A DNA stretch of 50,714 nt from Dipylidium caninum (Eukaryota > Platyhelminthes > Cestoda > Cyclophyllidea > Dipylidiidae), in assembly GCA_017562135.1 (NCBI GenBank), contig QEYB01000147.1, forward strand, positions 1 to 50,714. Direction: 5' to 3'. The notes below the pieces were generated by a model. The model made no database searches. It was not told the origin of the DNA and saw only the letters and a list, made by a program, of their open reading frames with translations. Below, in pieces: positions 34,601-45,889 of this stretch (position 1 is the stretch's first letter; every line of letters begins with the position of its first letter). The position numbers were made by a program, and so were the translations under genes.

Positions 34601-34879
34601 ACGTTTAATTCCTTATTAAAATCATCACCAAAACATTTTAGTTTGCTCATTCTGAATTAAGTTGCACAAGTTGAAAAATAAGTTGGTCGAGTTTGAACTC
34701 GCATAAGGAACCTCCTCCTCTGGATGGTAGCCCGTCGTGATTTTACTCGCATTTCCTTTAATTGGGACTTTCCTGCCCACATTCACTTCGCCGTATTCCA
34801 CCACTCCTCAAGGCAGGAAAAGGGAGAGTACACGTTACCTGGTCACTCTCCTTCTCTATTGTGAACGCATATGAGACGG

Positions 34880-35060
34880 CCTTTGGGGCTGAAGGAGACA
34901 CCTGTTGGGACTAATTACGTCTTCCACTTACACTCCAAAGAGGCGGTCAATGATGTCCACGCGTACTGTCTGCTCTCCGTCAAATCCGTCGAAAAATGTC
35001 AGTCATTCCTTAGAAAGGACAGGGTAGAGAGACAGACAGGTACGCGTCACCTATTCAGGG
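34880..35060 (+). other. exon-like block, family G (copy 1)
   Basis: Plus-strand frame with NYVFHLHSKEAVNDVHAYCL and SVKSVEKCQSF. A copy at 37630-37810 has NHVFHICF... and, one frame shift on, HAYCVPNVNSVP. Shared nucleotides include ACGTCTTCCAC and TGTCAGT. Not recognised. Confidence 0.3.
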
Positions 35061-35239
35061 GCGTGGCCAGTGAGGACATCTCCCCCATCCACCGCTCATT
35101 GGCCCACTGCGGTTGCATTTCCAGCTCGCTCGCCTCACTCCTCTCTCCTCACACCTTGGTATCCGCAGATGCTCCTTTCGCTCCCCTGCTTGACCCAGAC
35201 TGCCAACTCGGTTTTCGGCCTGAGTTCTGAGAGGTACCA

Positions 35240-37390
35240 GAGCGAAGGAGTGGCGTTAGGTAAATAAGAGCTATGTTCGGCGGAGCGAGACTTGAAGAAG
35301 CAGATTGTCGGATCAAAGCAGCAACAGAAAGTACACTGCTAGCCGAAAGAACAGAGACAGAGCAGAGTGCATTGAATTGGGACGAAAACTTACAAGTCTC
35401 ACATGCAAACCTGTCAATGAAGACAACGTTGCTCGAGACAATTTGCTTGGTCGGTCTTGTGGGGCTGTGGACACGTCATGACCCACACGCAGTTTGCATT
35501 TTTGCAATGCGATACTCGTCCACACGGTAGCGTGAGTGATCGACTGGCGGCGATCAAGTTCGATGGGCTGCCTACAAACAGCTCCCGAAGAGTGCGCAAT
35601 GCAGGATTATTAGAAAATAATTTTATTGTCGGTGAATGCGAATTGTCTCCTGAACGCCTTCGTCTCTCATCTCCGCACCCACCAACGTGGCTGGCTTTCT
35701 TTTTGGCACTTCACCTTAATTGCGCATTCGTTTCCCACACGCCCCTCGTGTTTCCAACCACTCGTCTAATCAACCCCCGCCCATTCAGTGTACAAATTAT
35801 TCTGGAAAATAAGGCTACACGAGCGATTCTTTCCACCAGTCAAATGTAACAATAAATTGGAAGAATTTAAGAGTTGTCTTCTTTATTCCGTCGCAAAATA
35901 ACATATGGAAAAGGAAGCGAGATGAAAGGGGTTGAAGGTATAGAATGGAAAATTCTCCACATTCTCTGGTCATTTTTACGGAAGAGCGCAAATGGAGACG
36001 ATTCGCTTCTACTGGATGCCGTGGAGCGAATGCGATCCTCCAAAGCTCCTACTGCCTGAGTCGCGCAAGCTACAGGGGACGGAGATGTGGTGAGGAAAAA
36101 GTAGTCTGGATGCTGCACGTATCGCAAGTCGTCTCACCCTCATCCACGGCTCCATGTCGTTTGAGTGCGAATAAAGTGGAGAATAGGAGGTGAGCCGAGA
36201 GGAGCTGATGATCCGAGATGCGTGATATGAAGACGTAAGTTCTGGGATGAAGAGGTGGCAAGGGGAGGAGGAGGAGCAGGCTGAGGTTCATCGGCAAGTT
36301 TACTCTGTTTTGGAAATAAATCAAATTGCATTTTTCCTCACCAACAACTATGTTATGTACAACTAACACTCTGCAGACCTAAGAGCAAATTGTATACTCC
36401 ATTTTTGAAAACGTTGCATTTATTAATGTGAAAAGTTCAACCAGTCCTTGTTAAATAGCTTATTTATTTCCGTACTCTTCTCTTCCATATAAGATCTCTG
36501 AGTACAAGAACAAATGATATTCTCTCTCTCTCTCGCTCTCTCTGTCTCTCGGCCTCGTTCTCAATTTTTTGACGAGTCCCCAAAGCAGCATGTGGCTCCC
36601 CATTGTTCTCACACAGTACGATGCTCTCCCTCTTGAACATTGTCGACATCTTTTTATACCTGCTATGACGAAATCATCCAATTTCTGGCAATACTTCTTC
36701 AAATGTGATTTCTCAATCGCTTTCAAAGGGTCATAATCCATTAGTCCTTAAGTGCCCCACCAAACACACCGCAATATTCCCTTATCCGGAGTTAAATTTA
36801 TTGTAGGGGTATAAGGGCTACGTTCTCCTGGTCCACAATGTGCTCTTTGATATGTAATTTTTCAGTAGGCAATCAACTTTCACTCCATGTTATCATCCGG
36901 TTGAAGGAGGGCTCGATTACGTTCTTAGCGAGCAATTTATTCATGTGGCACCCTGATTCTCTGACTAAATTAAGGTTTTCAACGATCTCCGATGTTGGCG
37001 GCAGATGATCTGGCTCTTACATGGTCTAAGCAAAATCGTCGTTAATCAAAGACGGTTGCACAGAACGAGACTAATCAAAAGGGTCGGAACCACCTACTTC
37101 AAATTTTTCGAACCATTTCCAACTATGCTTTCACTAAGCAATTTTAGTAAATTTTCACGTGAGGCGACAACCGATAGTCTTATTTTTCCCTCCTTCTCAT
37201 CCCACTCGACGAAACACCATACCACTTCTCTTCTCGCTTCGCCCTTTCTCAAGTGCCTACTCATGGGCACAGACAAGGCTGTTTGTCACGCCCACATGAA
37301 ACTGTAAACACTGTGAGCAACAAACAGATACAGCTGGTTGACTTGAGCGGGGCCGACGGAGGGGGCGCCTAACAACTTGATAAGCAGAGG
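35240..37390. other. no supported gene
   Basis: ACACGCCCCTCGTGTTTCCA (35738) resembles 17248-17270 (ACACACCCCTCGTGTTCTG), too short to interpret. Overlapping frames on both strands at 35867-36369 are uninformative. Confidence 0.4.
36521..36550 (+). repeat. CT dinucleotide microsatellite
   Basis: About 30 bases of TC with a few G interruptions. Confidence 0.85.
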
Positions 37391-37810
37391 ATGAGTCTAT
37401 CGTTGGTGAATTTGGCTTGTCTCCTGGCCGCCATCCTCCTCTCTTTTATCCTCACCCCACCAAGGCGGTTCGCCTTCTTTGCCAACTTCCCACACTACAC
37501 TCACCATCGCCCACCTGTGTCTGGCCAATCTTCCGACATCGTACGGGCGGCTATTGTTGGGCAACGTTCAACCCTCTACGTCAGACAGAGGTGTCCACAT
37601 CGCTCGTCCAATCATTCCTTACCAGTGAGAACGCCTCTGAGACGGTTTATTAGGCTGAAGTGAGATGTCTTCTCGATGTAATCACGTCTTCCACATATGC
37701 TTCAACTCAGCAATGCAGTCAAAGAGATGACGAATGTTGCCCATGCGTATTGCGTTCCCAATGTCAACTCTGTCCCGACAATGTCAGTACGTCTTCAGGT
37801 CAGACAAGTG
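37391..37810 (+). other. family G (copy 2) with an upstream signal-like ORF
   Basis: 37391-37663 is a 90-codon frame beginning MSLSLVNLACLLAAILLSFI, which resembles a signal peptide or membrane segment, followed by a basic tail without recognisable domain. The match to 34860-35050 begins inside its 3' end (from about 37620). The two may be parts of one decayed gene; evidence is weak. Confidence 0.25.
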
Positions 37811-37959
37811 GGTCGACAGAGTTGCAGACACGTGAATGGGTAGGTCGATGGGTTCTACTGACTGGATTAATTTGCCGATTTATTCACAATTGCAGCACTC
37901 AGTTGCCTTCATCAACACGTAAATGTCCTTTACTTTGCCCCGATTACACCGGTATGTAG

Positions 37960-39970
37960 TACGCCCCAGATCCCCACCATTTTCCATTCCTATCATCAAG
38001 TTTTCCACCATGCCACGGAACCGTGAAGCCTAGGTGCCTGGTTAACAGCCATGACAAGACTGCCTCCTGCAAAAGGCGTAGTGCGCGGACACCAGAGCAA
38101 CTTTGCGGTGACAAAACCACCCCTCTAATTGAATGTGTCGAAGGGGAACGCCCCATCGGATGTTTCCATGTGACTCGCCTTCTTTTTTCCACTTCATCCC
38201 AGTAGCCTCATTATTTAGTGCACGCCTCCAACTGGAAGACACATCCGACCGTGTACACTCCTCTCTGGCCAAGGGGAGTTCAGTTAAAATGTCGAGGGGA
38301 CAGTGGACAGGTCAGAGTTTGGTCCATCATCTACCGCAAAACTGTCAGTGAGGGTGGCAGAGGGGCGCGATGGGACGAAATGAAAGGGAGGAGATTTGGC
38401 GTGAAAGGGGACACGTGAGTGTGGGAAGCGGTTGGGCATGTGCGAAATTCGCAAAAGAAATTTGCAAGGTGGGTTGAGCACTGACCACCTTTATAAAGTT
38501 GTGCAGAGCAGAAAGTGTGGCCGTTGTCGCTGTGATGTCATTTTGAGAGAGCAGTGAATGCAGTTCTTTGGGAGGTGCAAGTTGTTGGCTAGGGGTCGGT
38601 GGGTGCGTCGTGGCATTCTTTGAATACATCGACAAATGCGGCGATGAATGCAACTAACTGTTCAACTTCTCCTGCCTTTTACCACTTTCCGAACCTTCAA
38701 CTGGTAAGGTGTAAGAGTGGGGCCCGGAGGCTACAAAGTCTCTAACTCCTAATGCACTGTTAAATACATTTCCACTTCCACATCACGGTTAGGCAGGTGG
38801 CGGCACGAAATCATGACACATATATTAGCATCTATTTCACTTGATCTTCATTAGACGAAAATCATCTTTTTGAAAGGAAAGAAGTAGAAGTAGTAAGGAA
38901 CGATTTGTGGGATGATTTTGGAGTTGTGGAGGTGGAAGACGGTGCCGAGGATATGTACCGCCTTCAAAAGCCCCTTTGGTCTTGCAGCCGAGTGTGCACC
39001 TTCTCTGTCATAGAGTAATATACAGTCAACGCCACTTCGCATTCAATTGTTTATGAATAACAAGGAGGAAGTGGAGAATTTAATGTTTGTTAAAATTACT
39101 TCAATGCCGTCGGTAAAGAAGCGGCAAGTGGAAATCAATACTCGTGGACAATTGAAGCGTTTCAATTAGACATTATTGATTGGCGTTTTCAAAGTTTTTC
39201 TTCTGGTAATGGCGAGTGCTCGTTCTGCCTCGAGCGAATCGAACTTTCATGATCGACGGGCATAAGATGTTACTTCGACCTGGAAAAGTAGAAGCCTATT
39301 CTTCAAAGGAGGACGATTTCTCTCGGCGATTTTGATAACCTCTTTAATCCTCATAATTTCGTGCATCGTAAAGCTTAAACCATATCAGAGGTGAAATTAA
39401 CAGAAGTTACATCAAGCCTGGAGACTACCCAAAAAGATATTATTCACGCAGGAGAAGACTATCAAAAACGGGTGGCTCGCATACCTCAACAAAGGCCTCT
39501 TTCGACAGGTTCAAAATGAGCATTGCGACAACCTGTTTACGTATTAATTTCACGCCGAAAGTGATTGATCAAGCCAGCGAAAGCACTGAGTACTAAGCAG
39601 CACAAACCTTAGAGATAAAGAAGACATATTCCTTCGTTGAGGAAATACTCTGGGAAAGAGCAAAATTTACATCAGAAGAAGTGGAGAAGTATTTTTGGTG
39701 GAATGGCTGAGAAGAGCCACCTATGACAAAACGTTGACTTCTGAAGGGAAAGACAAAAGGCGAAATAACAGGGTAAGAGTGACAGCGAGACCGGAGTGGA
39801 GCCCTCGACACCCTCCAACTGTCCATCCGTCCCGTGCCTGTTCCTTCGACCTAGGGGTTGGGTGCTGTATCAACGCCAACTTGTCCTGCCAGGCTGCCAG
39901 AGGGGTGTGTTGATGCCGACCAGCGGGGAGATTATACCAACGTCGGTAGGGTGAGTTAGCGGGAATGGTG
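37960..39970. other. no supported gene
   Basis: Overlapping short frames on both strands, no motif, no promoter pattern and no duplicate seen. Confidence 0.4.
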
Positions 39971-39979
39971 TCAAAGCGA

Positions 39980-40660
39980 CATTTGCCACAACAACGTGTC
40001 ACGCGCTGTCAAACGGTAGGTGGGCTAACGGCTGAGCTGACAAGGGCCTCGCTTCGACTCGACTCGCCGCGCCTGCGCAAAGGACCCTCGCAGCAAGAAC
40101 TGAGAGCTAGCGAAACGATGGCTGATGCCGGCGGCTGGGCTGGGCCGGCATGTCAGCAGGCCGCGCGCAGGCCCCACGGTCAGCCGTGACGGCAGACTCC
40201 GACGGCGCCGACTTACCGTGGGCTAACCGCGGCGTCTGACGTTGCTCATCGTATAATTACCGCCGCCTTAACGACGGCCCTCGCCGTGTCTTCCATCATC
40301 GGGGCTGGCGAAAGGCGCTGGAACAGGGGAGCATCAGTTCAGGCCCGGACTGGCCTAGTTGCCATCATTTCTCGCCATCGTTAGCAGCGCCGTGCCTGTT
40401 CGTACGGGACCGCGACCAGGTCACCTGCACTCAATCAACTACCACTGGCAACTATAACTTACAGCGCTAAGCAGATTAGGCGGAGTGAAGTAGGGCATCT
40501 CCTCACAGAGTGCAGGCGGTTGGACAAAGGAGTTGCAGAACGCATGTTGGTGCGCGCCACAGTAACCCGGCCACACCGGAGTCCGCGACGGAAGATGATG
40601 TGGCGCCAGTGCTGCTGGCTCTTACGCATTGAGTGCGGAGGCAGGCACTTCCGTAGCTAC
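39980..40660. other. GC- and CpG-rich island
   Basis: Visibly richer in G, C and CpG than its surroundings (for example CTCGCCGCGCCTGCGCAAAG, GGCCGCGCGCAGGCC). One plus frame from 40118 to 40690 has only two stops and reads LTECRRLDKGVAERML near its end. No terminal repeats or known domain seen. It could be a CpG island of a nearby gene or an inserted repeat. Confidence 0.4.
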
Positions 40661-41649
40661 GAGTTAACGTCTTTGAATGAATGCGGCAATTAACTGATCA
40701 ACACGGGATACAAGTGGACACTTGTAAGCATGTCAACGTCGTTTACTTGGTGGAGAGAAAACAGCACCTCAGTGTCTGGCCTCTTCGGATGCTCTGATTT
40801 CACCCGGTCTCATAAAATAAGGGAGACCTAAGGACTAGGTCAACTGACGAAATATGTTAAGTCCCCCTTAGCAGCACCGTAGTCCAGATCAAGCAGGAGT
40901 GATGGGGTCTCGGAACCTACTGATGTCATACGTCACGGTGGGCCCAAGCAGCTTCAGCAACAATGGCAAGGTTCGCTGCATCTCAGACTACCACAAAACC
41001 GGATTCATGCATACTACGCAGGCAAAAGAGAGGAGTTTATGCAGTGATAGTAGTACAAAGCGAGACGAGGCTGAATGCGAGAGAGGGCGGTGCTGTAAAG
41101 TCATTAATCATATCAATCGACACAAAATACCAACTTGGTAAACGCAGCTGAATTACCCACCACCACTGCCGATAATTATTCCTTCACGAACACAAGTCCT
41201 CGCTGGGCGGACGAGAGGGGAGGGGACTGGAGAATCCGACGTGTTGACGACGGTGGACGCCTGTTTGGAGTCCGAAAACGAAACTACCACATCAGTGCCG
41301 TGAAGTGCCAGTGTTCATCAGCAACAAATGGAAGTTCTCCGTTTGTCCAGCTTATGGAGCAACAGTTACAGCAGGAGTATCTTCACTTTGGCGGCTGATA
41401 TTTACGCCTACGATGGGCGGATGTTTACCCATCGTTGCTTTCATGGCGAGTGCCGACAAACACACCACCAAGTAGAGTAGAGTAGATTGAAGCTTTCTGA
41501 CAAAGGGATTAGGGGGAATTGGGTGCTAGGACCAAATGGAGGGAGGCGAACTCGTGCGTACATTCATCCGCGTTAAGTTTGCCCTGCAATTGCATTGGCT
41601 TCTGCGCTGAGGCCTGTCGAGCGGTCTTCAGCAGAGATCCGTACTTCAG

Positions 41650-44350
41650 TGGGCGATCAGCGATGTATGGAAAGGAACTTTTGGCTGTTGAAATGGCATA
41701 GTGAAGTTGAATATTTGAATTGCGGATGGAATCGTGAAGGTAGCATTTCCCCCAACAAGCATCCTAACATTTGACATGAGAACTAAGTCGTTTGGTTGGT
41801 TTTTATGTTGCGCTTTGTTCACATGTGTTGAGAGGGCGTTGTCATTGTCCTTTGTTTTGTATTACCCCCTATGTGGAGATTTGGTGTCGTGAATATTACT
41901 GAGAGGTAGGCTCAAGGTAAGAGCAAATGAAATGTTACTTTCTTATTGCTCTCTCTTATTGTCTATAATTATTCTTATTACCTTAGGTATATAATAAGTC
42001 TTGTTTTCAAAAAAAGTTGTGTTTTCGCCTTTCTTTGGACCTTAGAGGAGTATATTTTTCCACAATCCGCCTTATTTGACGAGTCTTCTTGCTCGTTTCA
42101 GTTCTGCCTGTCATTCATTTTCCACTAGTTTTCATTTGATCCGTACCTCATTATCTCTACCTATCTGTCATCAAGGAAAAACCTTTTTGTCAATATGTGA
42201 GGGCGCAATAGGGCGTATTTGATTGTGTCACATGGACGCATTTGTTTCTCCTTACCGATGCCTCATGATTTCCTTCACGTACTTGGTTCCCTGTGGCTCA
42301 TGCTGAGGCTAAAGTATAGATTCTGCATTTATAAGTGGTTATGTCGTGAAGTTAGGACTGTTAGGAGATGTGTCCTTGTTGTTGATGTTATTTCACATGT
42401 ACAAATGAAATAATAATATACCTGTTTACTAATGAGACTCGAACTTTTATTAACGTATAGTATGGAATCGGATGGCAAGCGTAGGTTAGCCTGTATGACA
42501 CAAATTCATTATTGCAGCTCTTCTTGGCTATTCTATTAGTGATTGACTTACACCGAAAAGTTCTCTTTATATTGTTTAAGTCAGGGTCTATGAGATGGGT
42601 TGTTGTGGGGGCTGCAATGACGTTTATGTGTGCATATAATGGCAGTAATTGGTTACTTGTAAAGCCTCTGGTGTAAAGGGTTGTTCTTTTTATTATGTAG
42701 ACTTGATGTTCTTTTGGGCCTAGTGTAGAGAGTTCTGTGCGTAGGACTTATAAGGTTAGTGGGCAAATTGATTGGCTTTGTGCGTGTAATATTGGACGTA
42801 GCATTTATTTACTGGACGTGGGTGTTGTACCGTTGGTATAATTAGGTGGACATTGGTTAGGTGGTAGTGGTCTAATTGATAATGTGGAAATTCTCATTAT
42901 TCACCTAAGTGTGATGCAAGTGTGTATGTCATGTGTGTATATGGGATTAGATGACAGACGAAGAGAAGAGATGATGAGTGGAGGGAGAGAGGGAGAAATG
43001 AAATTTTGAAAGGGAATTTTGGAGGTAGAAGTGACTAGTTTAGAAGCAGGCAGCAGCGTAGGCAATGCATTGTCCTGGAGAGGATTTCGCAAGTTAGAGA
43101 AATTGTGAGAATGGGTATTGACTGCACCGGAGCGAATGTGTCGTAAGGAAGAAGGGTGGATTTGGGGGAAAAGTGTTAAAATAAACTTTTGGCCATTGAA
43201 GTGAATATTTGGCTGAAATTGCATGGTTGAGGTGATTATGTAAGTCGCGGATGGCGGAAGGAGGGGTGGCCAGACCGCGTCATTTACAACCCAGATGCTA
43301 ATATGAACCTCCTTTAACCTTGAGATCAACTGATCGACATTTAAAAATGAAATGGTAAGTAAAGTGTTCGAAATTCTGTTTCCTTGCCCATTTAAAAATC
43401 AGGTTAAAGCCTCATAGCGGTGCATCCTTGTCTTTACTTATATCGGGGAAGAACTGGTAGCTGAAAGAGGGAATTGGCTCATTAACTGTCCACTTCGCCC
43501 TCCCCTCCTGTTACTTTGCCTAAAGTGCTTGCAGTTTGAAAACATGAATATGAGTTGAGTGTAGTGTGGACAAATTTGTCTTGTTGCGGTGAAAGAGCGC
43601 ACATTTTTGAAATATAGTAAAAAGGATTGCATGCATAATAATTGCAGCGAGTGTTCAAGAGAGCTAGGACAAATGATCTTCGTTGATGGGCATCAAAGGA
43701 CATAGGTATGCTAACAATTAGAAGGAGGCAATATTTGAGTTTGAGGGATTGTAAAAAGGCAATAGTCCGGAGAAAGGGGAACGTCTGGAGTTGTAGAGGG
43801 CGGAGGGCGTGAGGGAGGCGGTGTTAAATTCAATTTTGGAGGTTGGATGCATACCGAATAAAGGAAACGGAGGAGGAGGAGGGTGGCGCATTTTGCTAGT
43901 GGGTAGTAGGTTGGGCTGCCTTCAGCTGCACTGTACCCTATCGCCCTCTCGCTTGGTTACGATGAATACGACTGCGACATGGCTCCCAAAGTGGTGTCAA
44001 GCAAAGTTGCCAGGAAGGCGTCGAATGTGAAGGTGTCGAAGATGGGCAAAGCATAGAAGAGGAAGAGGAGAAGGCAGGGAAGTTACACTATCTACATATA
44101 AAAGGTGTTAAGTCAGGTGCGCCTCGATACGGGTATCACCTCGAAGGCCATGTCTATTATGAACTCTTTCCTGAACGACATCTTCGAACGTATCACCGCT
44201 ACTGAGTCGAGCCTCTTCGCTCGTTCGCCAAGTGTCTCCGCGTACATAGCTTGCATGACATAGCTTCGTTTGGGATATGAGGCGGCGGGGAATTTTTTTA
44301 GCCTGATATTCGGTATCGTGTGTCTGGGCAGCATGGGAAGGCAGGGCGGG
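41650..44350 (+). repeat. histone-bearing segmental duplication, copy B
   Basis: Direct partner of 25800-29350, about 15.8 kb away, shorter because of deletions, including the one that truncates its H2B. The H2A relic at 44884 lies outside the shared part. The 25.0-25.34 kb block is a third copy of the 26.3-26.7 and 42.1-42.5 kb part. Confidence 0.82.
43979..44211 (+). pseudogene. H2B: histone H2B relic, two stops and 3' deletion
   Basis: Second copy of the H2B gene, in the same orientation as that at 28523. It starts MAPKVVSSKVARKASNVKVS, has TAG at codon 26 and TAA at codon 40 (where the other copy has TAC for tyrosine), then [19 protein letters not shown] and one extra threonine codon. 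After GAGTCGAG (about 44211) it jumps to sequence that in the first copy lies some 360 bases further on (near 29100), so a deletion took the last ~45 codons and the 3' flank. Clearly dead. Confidence 0.85.
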
Positions 44351-44883
44351 CCGGGGCGAGCCGAGCCGAGCCGAGTCAAGAAAAGATGAGAGAGTGATGG
44401 CAATGTAGGGAGGTTTGCTTGTGTGCTGTCGTGAGTCAAGTCGCAGGGTTAGACTGAATGACGGGAGACATGGAAGGGGGCCGGCTATCGAAAGAGGTGT
44501 GGGGATAGCAAGCATTCCCTTCAATCTCTCTGTCCGCCTTCCCCTTGTTTGCTGCCCTTATCTGCTCTCGCCTGACAAACTTCATCTTCTACTAAGTGCG
44601 TGTGAAGCTCTAGCTACCTGTTACAACCCCTTGCACGAGGTGTGGAGACGGCAACAGCAACAGCAACTTCACTGTGACGGCATTACGAAGTGCCCACGAT
44701 ACGACCGTGAGGAGAAGAGAGAAATGGTGTTAAGGAATAGGTTGCAGGCTTATGCCGCTCGAGCCAATGGGGTGAAAGGAGAAGGTGCGTCAAAGCGTAT
44801 CCAATGAGGAATGTGCATCAGTGTGAAGATGGGTGCCTGTATATGAGGAGGAGTTGACTAAGATCACTGTTTAACCGCGTGGC

Positions 44884-45218
44884 CCGACCGGTGAATTGAC
44901 TTTTCCGTGGGGTGGGTTGCACGGCTATTGGCCGCGGCAACTACACGGAACGGTGGTGCCGGAGCACCAGTCCTACTGGCTGCTGTACTCGAAATACCTG
45001 GCTGCCGAAGTGCTCGAGTATCAGCGGGCAATGCGGCACGTGACAACAAAGAAGACGCGTATCATTCCCCGCGTCACCTGCAGTTGGCCATCCGCAACGA
45101 CGATGAGTTGAACAAGTTGTTAGGCGGTGTGACAATCGCCCAAGGCGGTGTGCTGCCCAACATACAGGCGGTGCTTCTACCCAAGAAGACGGAGAAGCCG
45201 GCAGCCAGCAAGGAGTAG
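44884..45218 (+). pseudogene. H2A: histone H2A relic with small frameshifts
   Basis: Core histone H2A. The 3' part is open and near canonical: [18 protein letters not shown], then [31 protein letters not shown] and TAG at 45216-45218. Upstream, recognisable pieces appear in different frames: HGYW/ARLLA near 44920-44940, [13 protein letters not shown] near 44960-44990, YLAAEVLE near 44995-45020, AGNAARDN near 45025-45045 and KKTRIIPR near 45050-45070. Against a normal H2A I count a one-base and a two-base loss near 44930-44955, then one- and two-base gains near 44990 and 45020, then again near 45048 and 45070. The N-terminal tail and start are not identifiable. It lies about 670 bases after the H2B relic in the same direction, a usual histone-cluster neighbour. 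Confidence 0.85.
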
Positions 45219-45530
45219 TAGACGGTTCGCTTGTCCGCCCCCTCCCTTGCTCGCCTACTCATCTGCCCGTCTGCAGGCCTCAGTGACGAGACCATGAGGT
45301 AGTCGGTAGGCGAGTATGAATGTGAAAGTGCTAATGGTCCTTTTAAGGGTTGACGGAAGAATGATTGTTGCCTAATTCAATGGGTATGGTAGGGCAAGAT
45401 TTTGCGCAGGTGCGTGTGAGCAGTTTATGTGCTGTATGCATTCTCCCTTGCGAAGTATTCGGCACGTGGGCTGATGAGCAGGAAAATGAGCGGAGGGATT
45501 GGTAGATGCTCATTAGGAACTCGACCCGAC

Positions 45531-45556
45531 TCGGCTAGGCTAGGCTGGGCTGGGCT
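45531..45556 (+). repeat. GGCTA/GGCTG pentamer microsatellite
   Basis: CTCGGCTAGGCTAGGCTGGG and a further unit. A related GAGCC array lies at 44354-44376. Confidence 0.8.
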
Positions 45557-45689
45557 CTGATTGTGGTCGTGTCCGAGGTTAGGGATAAGGTTGGGGATGT
45601 GGTTTTGGTTGTGGTGGGGGCCATTTGCTTTCGTTCGGGGCTCTCAAATAGTCCTCCTCACTTGATGCAAACCATCGGGCGGATACACA

Positions 45690-45880
45690 AGGGTGTACTT
45701 ATTTACTGCAGAGTCGGCTTGATAAAAGAAGTTCGTGTTCGAGCACCTCGTGGACGCAAGGTTAAGGGAGATTTTGATAGAGCACGATCGCCACATAACG
45801 TTGGAGTGACTGTTGACAAATTAACCTCTCTACAGTACGAAGTTGTGCCATATCCTCCTCCTAATTCACTCACACGATAA
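45690..45880 (+). CDS. exon-like block, family F (copy 2)
   Basis: Plus-strand open frame including GLIKEVRVRAPRGRKVKGDF and SLQYEVVPYPPPNSLTR then TAA. AACCTCTCTACAG|TACGAAG looks like a 3' splice site (pyrimidine tract, CAG). The match to 47690-47900 starts with a CTTGATAAAAGAAG / CTTCATAAGAAGAA pair. Not recognised; possibly the end of a lost gene. Confidence 0.32.
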
Positions 45881-45889
45881 TCACAATTT

